Shown: positions 50,918 through 60,088, counted from the stretch's first letter. The stretch: 64,000 nt of DNA from JBJHBP01 sp050485645 (GCA_050485645.1 JBJHBT010000020.1:1-64000); one strand, 5' to 3'. The notes: generated by a model not told the origin, from the sequence alone. Made by a program: numbers and translations.

Positions 50918-53599
50918 ATGATGGTTCGACACGCGGCCAGGTACGCTGGCTCCTATCCTTATGCCTGTGCTACCGCTCTGGCGGTGCTGGTGTCTGTTTC
51001 GAATACAGCTGCCGCAGAGCAGGCGGACGATGCGGCGATCGAGCAGATCGTGGTTACCGGCACCCATATTCGAGGAACAGCGCCCGTCGGCACTCGTCTC
51101 GTTACGCTCACACAGGAAGAGATTCAGGCCGCGGGTTTCACGCGTATCGAAGAAGTGTTGCGCAGCTTGCCGCAGAACTTTGGCGGCGGTCCGCGCGAGG
51201 ATACCTATGTTCAGCAGGGCTTCGCTGATCGGGCGACTGGCACCAATGCGAACAAGGGAGCGGCGATCAATCTGCGCGGACTCGGTGCGGGAACAACGCT
51301 GATACTGGTCAATGGGCGACGTCTGTCGCCCGGTGGAACGACCGGCCTGTTCACCGATGTTTCCAACCTGCCCCTGGCAGCGATTGAGCGGATCGAAGTG
51401 CTGACCGATGGAGCCTCGGCTTTATACGGGTCGGATGCGATCGGCGGTGTGATCAACGTGATCACGCGCAGGGACTATCGGGGAGCTCAGACTTCGGTGA
51501 GGGCAGTCGCCGGGGCTGGAAACACCTTCGACTACCATCTGAGTCAGGCGGTGGGTGCCGCGTGGAATGCTGGTAGCGTGAACGTTTCATATGAGTTCAT
51601 GAACAGGGATGGCCTGCTGGCCAGATCGAGGCCGTTTTCGGCCAACATCGATCAGCGCGGCAGAGGGGGGGACGATTTTCGCACGCCAGGCGGCAATCCC
51701 GGTGTCATTGTCATTGGTGACCAGATGTGGGCGATCCCGGCCAATCAGAATGGACAGGGATTGACCCCGGACAGCTTTGTCGAAGGCACAGTCAATTATC
51801 GCAATGAGTCGGATTTCCTGTGGCTGCTGCCCGCTCAGAAGCGGCACGGCCTCACGGTCGGCGTGTCTCAGGACATCGGAGAGCGGGTGACCTTCTGGGC
51901 GCAGGGGGTGGCAGGCAGGCGAGACAACGAAGCGCAGATCCCATGGTACGAAACGCTGACGGTGCCGGCGTCTAACCCATTCTACGTTAACCCGACCGGG
52001 GGCACGGACGATATCCGTGTGCGCTACGACATGACTGAAGACCTTGGCGGCGTGTCGTCGCGGGCCAGGGTCGATATTTTCAACGTGATAGTCGGCGCGG
52101 ACACTCGTATCGGTCGAGACTGGAGACTCACCACGGACGTCGCTTACGGCGAAGAGCGGTCGAGTCGTCAGGGTGGAGGCGTCGACCGTACGGCTCTGGC
52201 GGCGGCTCTGGCGGATCCCGATCCGGAAACGGCGTTCAATCCGTTCGGTGACGGTGCATACACCAATCCCGCCACCATCGATACGATCAGGGCCGGCAGT
52301 CTCACCGACGCCGTGTCGGATCTGCAAGCGATCAACGTCCTGGCCGAAGGACCGGTTCTGACCTGGGCGGCCGGCGACATCCGGCTCGCAGTGGGTGCGG
52401 AGGACAGAGCCTACAGCTATGACACGGAAAGTCGCAGCTACGGCGCTACCCCCACCGTCACCACGTCGAGTGACAGCCGGAGGCTCAACGCATTTTTCAC
52501 CGAGCTGCGTGTTCCGGTGGTCGGCGACGGGAATCGGTTGCCGGGCATTCACAGTCTGACGTTCTCGGCGTCTTTGAGACGCGAGCAGTACAGTGACTTC
52601 GGACGTTCCACCGTCCCGAAATATGGCCTCAGCTGGTCACCTGTCGAGAGTGTGACGCTCAGAGCGACCTGGTCGGAGTCTTTCAGGGCGCCTGATCTTG
52701 CGAGCCTTAACGAGACCAATAATGGTTTCACGCTGGTCAATCGGCCGGATCCGCAGTCTCCCACTGGCAGCTCGCGGGTATTGGTCTGGTCCGGCGGTAA
52801 CGCCGCACTCCTGCCGGAAACCGCCGACAGTCTGACCGTGGGACTGGATTTCCGGTTGCCTCGTGTTGCCGGGCTTGAGGTGGGCGTGAGCTACTTCGAC
52901 ATCAAGTACGTCAACCGCATTCAGTCGCCCTTCACGGGGGCCACCCTTGCCGACCAGTTGGGCAATCCGCATTACAGCCGCTTTGTTGATCGGGATCCCA
53001 GTCAGGCCTATCGTGAACAGGTTTGCAGCAGCGGTTCACCCACGGCTGCGAATCAGGAGGCATGCCTCACAGAGTCGATCGCGGCGATCATCGATTCACG
53101 CATCGCGAACACTGCGAAGCTGAACACCGATGGTATCGATCTGGAGGTTCGGTATCGTGGCGATACGAGCTTCGGCACCTTCGGCCTCGGGCTCCTCGCG
53201 ACACGTATTCTGAACTACGAGCAGGCCACGACGGAGTCCATACCGCCCGTCAGTTTGCTGAATCGGAAGTACCGGCCTGTCGATACGCGTATGCGTGTCA
53301 ACGGTTCATGGGGTCGGGGTGACTGGGTGACGAACGTATTCGTGAACTACGTGGCCGATTATGAGGATGTCAGTGACTCCGGTACACGCCGTGTTGGCTC
53401 CTGGACCACCATGGACTTCGACGTGGCGTATTTTCCGGAGAGCGTTCGCGGTTGGCTGTCCGGCACGTCGCTCTCTCTTAACGTGCAGAACGTCCTCGAC
53501 AGGGATCCGCCGTTTGTCAATACTATGTTCGGCTACGACATTACCAACGCCAATCCGTACGGGCGAGTGGTGAGTCTGCTGGCCAGGAAGCAGTGGTAG
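50918..53599 (+). CDS. TonB-dependent receptor
   Basis: Start at MMVRHAARY (50918) with GGGG upstream; 893 aa with signal peptide (YACATALAVLVSVSNTAAA). A TonB box-like IEQIVVTGTHIRG leads into the plug (GAAINLRGLGAGTTLILVNG, DGASALYGSDAIGGVINVI). The remainder is the 22-strand barrel ending in an aromatic residue (KQW), as outer membrane proteins do. Divergent from the precursor, it probably imports the peptide or its metal complex, or senses it. No isopeptidase, sigma or anti-sigma gene is nearby. Confidence 0.88.
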   Translation: MMVRHAARYAGSYPYACATALAVLVSVSNTAAAEQADDAAIEQIVVTGTHIRGTAPVGTRLVTLTQEEIQAAGFTRIEEVLRSLPQNFGGGPREDTYVQQGFADRATGTNANKGAAINLRGLGAGTTLILVNGRRLSPGGTTGLFTDVSNLPLAAIERIEVLTDGASALYGSDAIGGVINVITRRDYRGAQTSVRAVAGAGNTFDYHLSQAVGAAWNAGSVNVSYEFMNRDGLLARSRPFSANIDQRGRGGDDFRTPGGNPGVIVIGDQMWAIPANQNGQGLTPDSFVEGTVNYRNESDFLWLLPAQKRHGLTVGVSQDIGERVTFWAQGVAGRRDNEAQIPWYETLTVPASNPFYVNPTGGTDDIRVRYDMTEDLGGVSSRARVDIFNVIVGADTRIGRDWRLTTDVAYGEERSSRQGGGVDRTALAAALADPDPETAFNPFGDGAYTNPATIDTIRAGSLTDAVSDLQAINVLAEGPVLTWAAGDIRLAVGAEDRAYSYDTESRSYGATPTVTTSSDSRRLNAFFTELRVPVVGDGNRLPGIHSLTFSASLRREQYSDFGRSTVPKYGLSWSPVESVTLRATWSESFRAPDLASLNETNNGFTLVNRPDPQSPTGSSRVLVWSGGNAALLPETADSLTVGLDFRLPRVAGLEVGVSYFDIKYVNRIQSPFTGATLADQLGNPHYSRFVDRDPSQAYREQVCSSGSPTAANQEACLTESIAAIIDSRIANTAKLNTDGIDLEVRYRGDTSFGTFGLGLLATRILNYEQATTESIPPVSLLNRKYRPVDTRMRVNGSWGRGDWVTNVFVNYVADYEDVSDSGTRRVGSWTTMDFDVAYFPESVRGWLSGTSLSLNVQNVLDRDPPFVNTMFGYDITNANPYGRVVSLLARKQW

Positions 53600-54556
53600 T
53601 TACTGCGCTGCAGGGACCCTGATGGACCTCGCCACGACCTCCAGGTGCAGTGCGTGGTCGCTTCGCGACACCGGAACCACTTTGCCGAGAGCCGGATCGA
53701 AGTAGTCCTTGAACAGCGGCGGGCGAGGGAGCCGCAGAGAACGCTCAATCTGCGGCCGTACCCCGCGGATGCCGGCAAGGTCGAGATCGTCCTCGTGGTC
53801 GATCTCGGTCACCAGGCAGGGAACGCGCTCGAACCCCAGCGCGCGGAGCGCATATGCGCGATGGGTTCCATTCTTCAGGATGAGTCGATCGCGGTAGTTC
53901 AGCGCAGACAGGAAGCTGAATCCGAACCCGATGAACAGTCCGATGACGTTCGTCATCTCGCCCGGGATGCCGAGGTCGGGCATTTCACCGGGATCAAGTG
54001 TGCGCGGGCCGAGGAAGCGAAGCTCTCCGGAGCTGCAGGACAGCGTGTAGGTGCCTTCGTCCGATCGTACGACCTTGATGTGTGGTTTTGGAATCCTGGC
54101 GCCTGAGGCCACCTCGACGAGGTCTCGAGCGGTCGGCGTTTTACCGATGAGAGCTTGAAGCTGGGAGACCCAGCGGAGGTTGATGCGCTTCTGGAAGACC
54201 GTCATCCGGTCGAGTTCGACATGCATCCATCGACATGGCGTCAGTCTATACCCACGTTGCTCAGCCTCCCGGAGGGCCGCCGCGGCCGCATCTCTCATCT
54301 CGGTGGGTAGCTGTCGCAACTCCGTTCCGTCCGCGAGCGTCGCCTCCGAATCGCGCAGTTCACGCACGCGCGCATTGGCCTTGCGCCAGGCACGAATGAG
54401 GTCATCGGTGTCAGCGGTTTCGCCGCCGACTACCCTGGTTCGGAAGAAGCGAAAGAAATCGTCGGCGGGTGGATGACCGACCAGAAGCAGGTAGTCATCG
54501 ATCGCCGGTCGATACGCTGGCGCAGGTTTATCGTCCCGGTCAGCGGAACCCGTCAC
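53600..54556 (-). CDS. ParB/sulfiredoxin-like protein of the lasso locus
   Basis: A 318-aa protein whose stop directly abuts the receptor stop. The C-terminal part has LILKNGTHRAYALRALGFER followed by VPCLVTEID (about residues 225-252), a pattern like the substrate-contacting loop of ParB/sulfiredoxin folds. The N-terminal ~200 residues have no recognisable motif. ATGA overlap with the DsbA-like gene means they are co-translated. In this context it could tailor the peptide (kinase-, nuclease- or reductase-like chemistry all occur in this fold), but no function is proven. Confidence 0.5.
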   Translation of the reverse strand: MTGSADRDDKPAPAYRPAIDDYLLLVGHPPADDFFRFFRTRVVGGETADTDDLIRAWRKANARVRELRDSEATLADGTELRQLPTEMRDAAAAALREAEQRGYRLTPCRWMHVELDRMTVFQKRINLRWVSQLQALIGKTPTARDLVEVASGARIPKPHIKVVRSDEGTYTLSCSSGELRFLGPRTLDPGEMPDLGIPGEMTNVIGLFIGFGFSFLSALNYRDRLILKNGTHRAYALRALGFERVPCLVTEIDHEDDLDLAGIRGVRPQIERSLRLPRPPLFKDYFDPALGKVVPVSRSDHALHLEVVARSIRVPAAQ

Positions 54557-55212
54557 GGAGCGCCGACCTCCATTCGCTGAATCAGCCTGTCCGTCACGTC
54601 GATGAGGTCCTCCAGACGTCTCTGTGCGCGGATCGCGTATCGGCCTTCCACGACCAGCATCGGTGTTCTATCAATGCCGAAGTCGCGCGCCATTTGCTCC
54701 GCACGGATCGCCTTCGCCGATATATCGGCAGACCGTAGCGCGCGACCGAACGTGGTCGGATCCACGCCTTGCTCCGATACCCATGCGATGAGGCTGTACT
54801 CGTCGAAAAGTGCCCGTTCCTCGTCATGTATGGCGCGAAACAGGGCGCTGCCCAGTGGTTCCAGGGCATCGATCGTCTGCAGGGCATAGTAGGCGCGGAC
54901 CAGGACTTCCCAGTTCGGGCGCCCCATGGAGACTGGGACAGGTATGACTCTCGTGGTGGAGGGCAGCGTGGCAGCCCACCGGGCGAGTGTTGGGTGAAAC
55001 TGGTTGCACGCGGCGCAGCCGTACGAGAAAAACGCAAGCACCTCGGTCTGTCCGGATGACTGCGTCTGTCCGGATGACTGCGTGGGTTGGGGCTGGGAAA
55101 GGCGAGTATAGTCGCGGCCCTCAACGACTTCGGCATTGCTGGCAGAAATCGATCCGATGAGCAGCGCCAGCAGCGCCAACCACCAGGATCGCCCGGTCTG
55201 AGATGTCCGCAC
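54553..55212 (-). CDS. DsbA-like thiol oxidoreductase (CAAC)
   Basis: From GTG 55212 behind GGAG; 219 aa with a signal peptide (WWLALLALLIGSISASNA). After a Ser/Gln-rich repeat linker comes VLAFFSYGCAACNQFHP, the thioredoxin-fold active site CAAC (66-69), and GIDRTPMLVV gives the cis-Pro loop. It is periplasmic and likely forms or rearranges disulfides. The precursor tail has two Cys, so peptide oxidation is a reasonable substrate; other targets are possible. CAAC differs from the usual DsbA CPHC. Confidence 0.75.
   Translation of the reverse strand: MRTSQTGRSWWLALLALLIGSISASNAEVVEGRDYTRLSQPQPTQSSGQTQSSGQTEVLAFFSYGCAACNQFHPTLARWAATLPSTTRVIPVPVSMGRPNWEVLVRAYYALQTIDALEPLGSALFRAIHDEERALFDEYSLIAWVSEQGVDPTTFGRALRSADISAKAIRAEQMARDFGIDRTPMLVVEGRYAIRAQRRLEDLIDVTDRLIQRMEVGAP
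55048..55083. repeat. Tandem 18-bp repeat in DsbA-like gene
   Basis: Two exact copies of ctgtccggatgactgcgt (55048-55065 and 55066-55083) encode two copies of SSGQTQ in the linker before the thioredoxin domain; the length of this linker may vary by slippage. Confidence 0.8.
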
Positions 55213-55481
55213 GACTTCTCCGTGGCGAAAACTGTAATGATATAACCTATTTCAGCTGGTCGTTGAATGCAAGGGCGGGGTTCCACTCGGATTGAGGGGA
55301 GGGGCGACAAAGCACATTGTCGTGGGCAACGTTGCTTGACAGTTTCAGGCCGCGTAGCCCGCTGGAAGTTTCCCAAAACGTGACCAGTCCCACGCGATTC
55401 GAGTCGATTCTACGTGCCGCATCGGCCCTGAAACCTGCGTCATTCCTTATCTCACGTCACAACGGGGGCCGTTACTTTTGC

Positions 55482-55546
55482 CTTTTAATCCGATGGTCGT
55501 TGGTTCGAATCCAACACGGCCCACCAGTTAAATCAACAACTTCCGC
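55482..55546 (+). repeat. Attachment-site copy 2 (tRNA-Lys 3' end)
   Basis: Identical over 65 bp to 39211-39275; the right boundary of the island. Just upstream, GGGCCGTTA at 55466-55474 equals the expected 5' acceptor stem and first bases of this tRNA, but the D-arm and half the anticodon stem are missing, so this is a tRNA-Lys pseudogene or scar, not a working tRNA. From 55213 to 55481 there is no gene I can support; a shadow frame reads through the repeat. Confidence 0.8.
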
Positions 55547-55733
55547 AGACCGGCGGATTCGGCTGTGCCGGCCGGCGACTCACGGTGACGCCCATAGCCA
55601 CACATGAGGCCAGACGGATACCAGATTCTGCTGCCCGGGATCCAGCCTCTGAATCTGGCCCGAATGCCCGATTATGCGCACCATCGTGGTGCGACGACGC
55701 TTCAGCTGAAGCGTCACTCATGAATAGTCCGGG
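55547..55733. other. Junction between island and chromosome
   Basis: About 190 bp without a gene. An inverted sequence around 55697-55712 (TTCAGCTGAAGC region) is the only structure I see; chromosomal genes resume with the hydrolase. Confidence 0.5.
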
Positions 55734-56705
55734 CTAGGGTGTCGCCTGGTCGGCCCAACTGATAGCGCGGCGTTGCCCGTTCAGGAAGGGAAGCACCGTT
55801 TCGGCAACTTCCGGCGCCATGAAGGTCTCGTAATGGGTGAGGTCTGGCAGAATAGCGAGTCGGTTGGTCGACATGTTTTCGCGCATCCATCCGGCGTCTC
55901 TCAGGCCGCCGCCAAGGAGTTGGTAGAACTCCACGATGTGCTCGGGCCGAAACATGTCGCTGTCGCCGTAGACGAGCATGACGGGTATCTCGATACTTCT
56001 TGCCTCGTCGGCCCAGTCGTAGGGCGTCCGCATCAACTCGCCCATCCGGTCCAGCAGTTGCGGAAACTCGTCGGGGTTGGGGGCGACGGCGACGTAGGAT
56101 TGGTGCATCGGCGTGCCCTGCATCATCTCGGCCATGTGCGACCCGACCTGCATCTGCTGCTCGATCATTTCGGGGAAGTAGCCGTCCTGTGCGAATCCTG
56201 CCGAAACAACGGCCAGGCGCCGTACCCGCTCGGGGTGTTGAATAGCCAGACGCAATGCCGCTCCTCCGCCGAACGAGTACCCCATCACGTCAACGAGGGG
56301 ATACCCGAGATCCTGGAGGACAATCGCCAGGTCATTCCCGATGTCGACCAGGTCGATCTTCCGGTCACCCAGCTGCGTCCGACCGTGGCCGTGAAGATCA
56401 ACGCCGATGACGGTCCGTGCCTCCGACAAAATCTGGAGAACAGGACCAAACATGTCAATCGTTCCGAGGCCACCGTGAAGGAGTAGAAGAGGCTCACCCT
56501 GGCCGTGGATTTCATAGTAGTACGAGACGCCATTGGCCTCGATGTGGCCGGACGTATCCCGAACGTGTTCTTGCGTGGTCATGATTGTCTGGTCTTGGGC
56601 ACGCGTATCGGAAAAACCTAGCGCGATGAGCACCGCCAGAATGGCAATCGTCATCACGCCTGGCCGACAATCACGGGCGGTCGATGGTTGTGGACTGGTT
56701 CGCAT
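55734..56705 (-). CDS. Alpha/beta hydrolase, exported
   Basis: A 323-aa protein from ATG 56705 (AAAGGTGAACT upstream). A hydrophobic segment (MTIAILAVLIALGFSDTRAQD) acts as signal or anchor. The catalytic nucleophile is in GYSFGG (about residues 142-147), HGG the oxyanion hole and DLTHYETF holds the His; Asp is around YGDSDMF. It hydrolyses an ester or related bond on an unknown substrate outside the cytoplasm. First chromosomal gene beyond the island. Confidence 0.85.
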   Translation of the reverse strand: MRTSPQPSTARDCRPGVMTIAILAVLIALGFSDTRAQDQTIMTTQEHVRDTSGHIEANGVSYYYEIHGQGEPLLLLHGGLGTIDMFGPVLQILSEARTVIGVDLHGHGRTQLGDRKIDLVDIGNDLAIVLQDLGYPLVDVMGYSFGGGAALRLAIQHPERVRRLAVVSAGFAQDGYFPEMIEQQMQVGSHMAEMMQGTPMHQSYVAVAPNPDEFPQLLDRMGELMRTPYDWADEARSIEIPVMLVYGDSDMFRPEHIVEFYQLLGGGLRDAGWMRENMSTNRLAILPDLTHYETFMAPEVAETVLPFLNGQRRAISWADQATP

Positions 56706-57034
56706 AGTTCACCTTTGCATTCGATGGGTTCGACGGTCGCAACGCCGCCGACTCGCGGCGACTTCCAACACATAGTCGACCATCGTGAGGCGAAATCGAC
56801 ATCCACATTTCGAGCGTACCGATCCCAGGCGGCGCGGGCCCGACCCCCGTTCCATGTCGTGATTGGAGCGCACCCAAGCGGCCTTCCAGCACAAAGCTGT
56901 CTCGTCCTCACGCGAATGCCGGTGCAGTGGCGCAGCCAGCGCCCCCGGTGGCAGCAGATGCGCCGGTGGCCACCGAGGGGCTGTCGCTGACCTTGGCACA
57001 ACGGCTCAAGCGCGTGTTCGCCATCCAGGCCTGC

Positions 57035-57062
57035 AAAGCCCCCGGCTTGCGCCGAGGGCTTT
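57035..57062 (-). terminator. Terminator downstream of G8 protein gene
   Basis: Stem AAAGCCC/GGGCTTT with an inner CGGC/GCCG (57035-57062), good in both directions; it lies 23 bp after the G8 gene stop. The rest of 56706-57084 shows no gene. Confidence 0.7.
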
Positions 57063-57084
57063 GTTCAGTTCGCGAAAAAGGTAC

Positions 57085-59742
57085 TTACCGGCTGACCGTT
57101 ATGCTGGCTTGCATATCCAACGGACGAATCGGCGGGACCGGAGCCTCGGAGACCACCAGTTTGACCCAGAGGGCGTTCTCGTCCCTGAAATAGGAAGTCT
57201 CGTTCGCGTTGCGCAATGCGTCCAGGCTGTGCTGCTGAGTCCCGGTGGTTGCGCTGGAGAAACCCGGCAGTTCGAATATGACCCATGAGTCCTTGTTCAT
57301 TTCACTCAGGCTGATAGCAAATGTCGGTCTTTCGGTTACGACCTGGATCTCAGTGCCGGCGCGCACCGTGTTCTGGCCTCTGCTGTTAAATTCCTGGCCA
57401 TTGCGAACAAGGGTGATGGGCGCCTGCGCGGCACCACCGCCAGGACCGCCGGCTCCTGCGCCTGCAGGCGCTGCACCCGGACCACCAGCCGCGCCACCCG
57501 CGCCAGGGCCGCCACCGCCGAAGCCGCCACCGCCGCCGCCGAAGCCTCCGCCTCCGGGGCCACCGCCGGCGCCACGAAAATACAGGCGTCCGACATCACC
57601 TGCACACACGGAGGCGTTCCAGGTGGGATGGATCTCACAGGTGTCGTCAGTGGCGATGCTGTTGTACTCGCCGTCGTGGAGGAGAATATAGGACTGAGGG
57701 ATGCCGGTCACCGAGCCGTCCAGATCGTGGATCGCCAGGGTCTGATAGGCAATACCACCCCTGTTGTCATTGTCGAATCTTTCATCGTACTTCGGAAAAT
57801 GCACGGGCTTGGCATTGACGAATTTCGCACCCTCGATGGTGCTTGCGGTCGTGACGCCGGAGCTCGTGTACAACAGCCAGGAAAGCGCCCCTGCTTCACG
57901 CAGGTCGTTGTCCTCGTAATTCACGAATGTTGTGTTAACCACCTCATCACGGTAATCGTAGTATTCGTAGCCGCGGATCGGGTAATCCGGAATCAGGCGC
58001 TTCGGCAGGCTGCGGCCATAGGCAATTTCCTCTGGCGTTACGGGGTTGCCGATATTGTCGGTTTCGCCCACAAACAGCGAATCAACCACCAGTGAGGTAA
58101 ACCGCTCACTGCCGAAGGAACCGGATGAATGCGTTAACCCGATGGCATTGTCGGCGAACCTCAGGTTGCGGAGTACGTGAAGCTCACCCCGGCCCCAGAG
58201 GCCGTTGTTGCGGTTCTTGTAGGCGGTCAAATCCTCGAAGTACGTTTCCACCATCGGGCTGTCCGGGTCGGCAGGATTTTCCCTCGGCAGGTGCGCGTTG
58301 CCGGCCAATCCGAAGGTGTTGTCCTCATTGATGTTGCGGTCGAACATGAACCCGTCGAAGTTGGAATGGGCAACGTTGCCCCTGAATTCTCGGAACGGCG
58401 TTCGGCGCGGCCAGGTGTTGCGGCTGATTTCTGTGCCCAGGAACTCGCCATTCGGGTGCTCCGGCAGGGACATCCAGAATCCGGCCTGGTCGGAACCGGC
58501 GGCTACGTTGTCTATGTAGGTGTTATCCGGATTGGTGATCCAGAACGACGCCACCGTGTTGTCAGAAGGCAGCAGGGTATGCTCGCCGGAAAAACTGATT
58601 GCCCTGACGGCCATTCGATTCTCGTACGTAAAGTCCAGCTCTCCGTTGGGGGTAATGTTGGTCGGCACACAGTCCATCGTCGGATGACACTTGGTCTGGA
58701 TCGCCAGGTTCCTGACGAATGCGTTACCGGTCTCAATGCCGTCTTCCAGGAAGAAGCAGTGGCCCACGGTGTTGTAGGTCACGTTGTTCTCGATCCGCAG
58801 GTTGTGCGTGCCGTGCACGGTCACGCAGCGGTTGAAGGTGTCATGGATGGACGAATTCCGGATGTACTGACCCTCTCCGCCGTTACCGACCAGGTGCCAG
58901 TGAATCGGATAGCGGGCCAGCTCCATGTGCTGCCCCATGCGATGGAGCTCGACGCCTGCTATGTACATTCGGCTACCCGGCATCGCCATGATGTGGCCAC
59001 CGAAGTACGACTCAAGCGCATCTTCGGATGCCTGAATCCTGATATTGCGGCTCAGCAGACCGACCTCGCCGCGCTGATCCACCTCATAGGTGATCTCGCC
59101 GAAATGCATGTATTCAAGCGGCTGATCCAGCGTGATCGAATTGCCGCTGATCGCGGTAATCGTCCGCTTCTCCGCCTGCCGCGGATCGAAATCCGTCGAC
59201 GCCAGGACGATCTCATCGCCCACCCGCCATTCGGCGGCATTCAGAACCTCGATCGAGCGACTGCCAGCTTCGGCAGTCCTCGCCAGCCTGGTCCAGGTGT
59301 GGGTCCGATCACCGTGCAGGTTCAGGGTCCCGCCCGAGATCATGATCCCGCGGTCTCCCATGCCACCCATGATGTCTTCACCCTGGACGTTGTCCGTAAA
59401 GGTGATCGTCGCCTCGCGCGTGTGGGGGCTCGCCTCGGTGCCGATCTGCAGCTCCCCGTGCAACATGATCCACTCGGTGGTCAGTTCCAGGTCGGCACTG
59501 TTGGAGAAGCGGAGCCTGCCGTCGATGGACAGCCCGTTCAGCGCCGGCGTACTGACGTCGAGGACGACGTCCAGGCCTTCGCCAATGGAGACGATGCCGC
59601 CTTCCTGCGGAACATTCCCGCCGGACCAGGTGGACGCATCCGACCACAGTCCATCCCTGACCGCTTCCTGTGCCTGGGCGCTGACGGTGAAAAAGGCTGC
59701 AGCGAGCAGTGAAAGATTAAACAAACGATAGTGTAAACGCAT
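57085..59742 (-). CDS. Large secreted G8-domain/beta-helix protein (CEMIP-like)
   Basis: Start at MRLHYRLFNLSLLAAAFF (59742), 885 aa with a signal peptide (FFTVSAQAQ). Residues about 20-170 are a G8 domain (SDASTWSGGNVPQEGGIVSI, HGELQIGTEASPHT). A right-handed parallel beta-helix follows (YPIHWHLVGNGGEGQYIRNS, RIENNVTYNTVGHCFFLED), as in CEMIP/TMEM2 hyaluronan-degrading proteins and bacterial homologues. Near residue 700 a ~75-residue Gly/Pro/Ala-rich insert (GGGGFGGGGPG) links to a C-terminal beta domain. Likely a polysaccharide-active exoprotein; substrate unknown. Confidence 0.8.
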   Translation of the reverse strand: MRLHYRLFNLSLLAAAFFTVSAQAQEAVRDGLWSDASTWSGGNVPQEGGIVSIGEGLDVVLDVSTPALNGLSIDGRLRFSNSADLELTTEWIMLHGELQIGTEASPHTREATITFTDNVQGEDIMGGMGDRGIMISGGTLNLHGDRTHTWTRLARTAEAGSRSIEVLNAAEWRVGDEIVLASTDFDPRQAEKRTITAISGNSITLDQPLEYMHFGEITYEVDQRGEVGLLSRNIRIQASEDALESYFGGHIMAMPGSRMYIAGVELHRMGQHMELARYPIHWHLVGNGGEGQYIRNSSIHDTFNRCVTVHGTHNLRIENNVTYNTVGHCFFLEDGIETGNAFVRNLAIQTKCHPTMDCVPTNITPNGELDFTYENRMAVRAISFSGEHTLLPSDNTVASFWITNPDNTYIDNVAAGSDQAGFWMSLPEHPNGEFLGTEISRNTWPRRTPFREFRGNVAHSNFDGFMFDRNINEDNTFGLAGNAHLPRENPADPDSPMVETYFEDLTAYKNRNNGLWGRGELHVLRNLRFADNAIGLTHSSGSFGSERFTSLVVDSLFVGETDNIGNPVTPEEIAYGRSLPKRLIPDYPIRGYEYYDYRDEVVNTTFVNYEDNDLREAGALSWLLYTSSGVTTASTIEGAKFVNAKPVHFPKYDERFDNDNRGGIAYQTLAIHDLDGSVTGIPQSYILLHDGEYNSIATDDTCEIHPTWNASVCAGDVGRLYFRGAGGGPGGGGFGGGGGGFGGGGPGAGGAAGGPGAAPAGAGAGGPGGGAAQAPITLVRNGQEFNSRGQNTVRAGTEIQVVTERPTFAISLSEMNKDSWVIFELPGFSSATTGTQQHSLDALRNANETSYFRDENALWVKLVVSEAPVPPIRPLDMQASITVSR

Positions 59743-60088
59743 GAAGCTGTCCCCCGACATTTTGGCTCTAGTGTTTCCTGCATCGGATCTGGCGAGACTA
59801 TCACGATTGCTCAGGAATTCACTTGTATTTTCACCCCGGTAGGAACGGTGAGCACGGATCTCCGTACTGGTCAATGCCCAGACGACCTCGCGGGCCGCCG
59901 CGGGGCAATCTGCCGATCTGAACCGCGCCGCACCCTCTCAGCCGCCCGGACTACCATGCCGCGACGGACGGGTCTTGGCTTGAGGTCACGCGCTGCCGCA
60001 GCGAACCTGCATTTCCGGCTCGAAAGGGAAGACTCACGCCCCCGAAAGTTGTAGAACGAACAGTGACTATTTTCGCGTTTGCGCTCGT
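59743..60088. other. Intergenic region before NTF2-like remnant
   Basis: About 350 bp between two leftward genes. It must hold the promoter of the G8 gene; I see no clear box or further gene. Confidence 0.5.

Noticed and set aside
55317..55607. 96-aa plus ORF across the second att copy
   Set aside because: The segment RWSLVRIQHGPPVKS is read-through of tRNA sequence and not a gene.
58177..59712. Long plus-strand ORF (511 aa) opposite the G8 protein
   Set aside because: Shadow of the real beta-helix gene, with no recognisable product.
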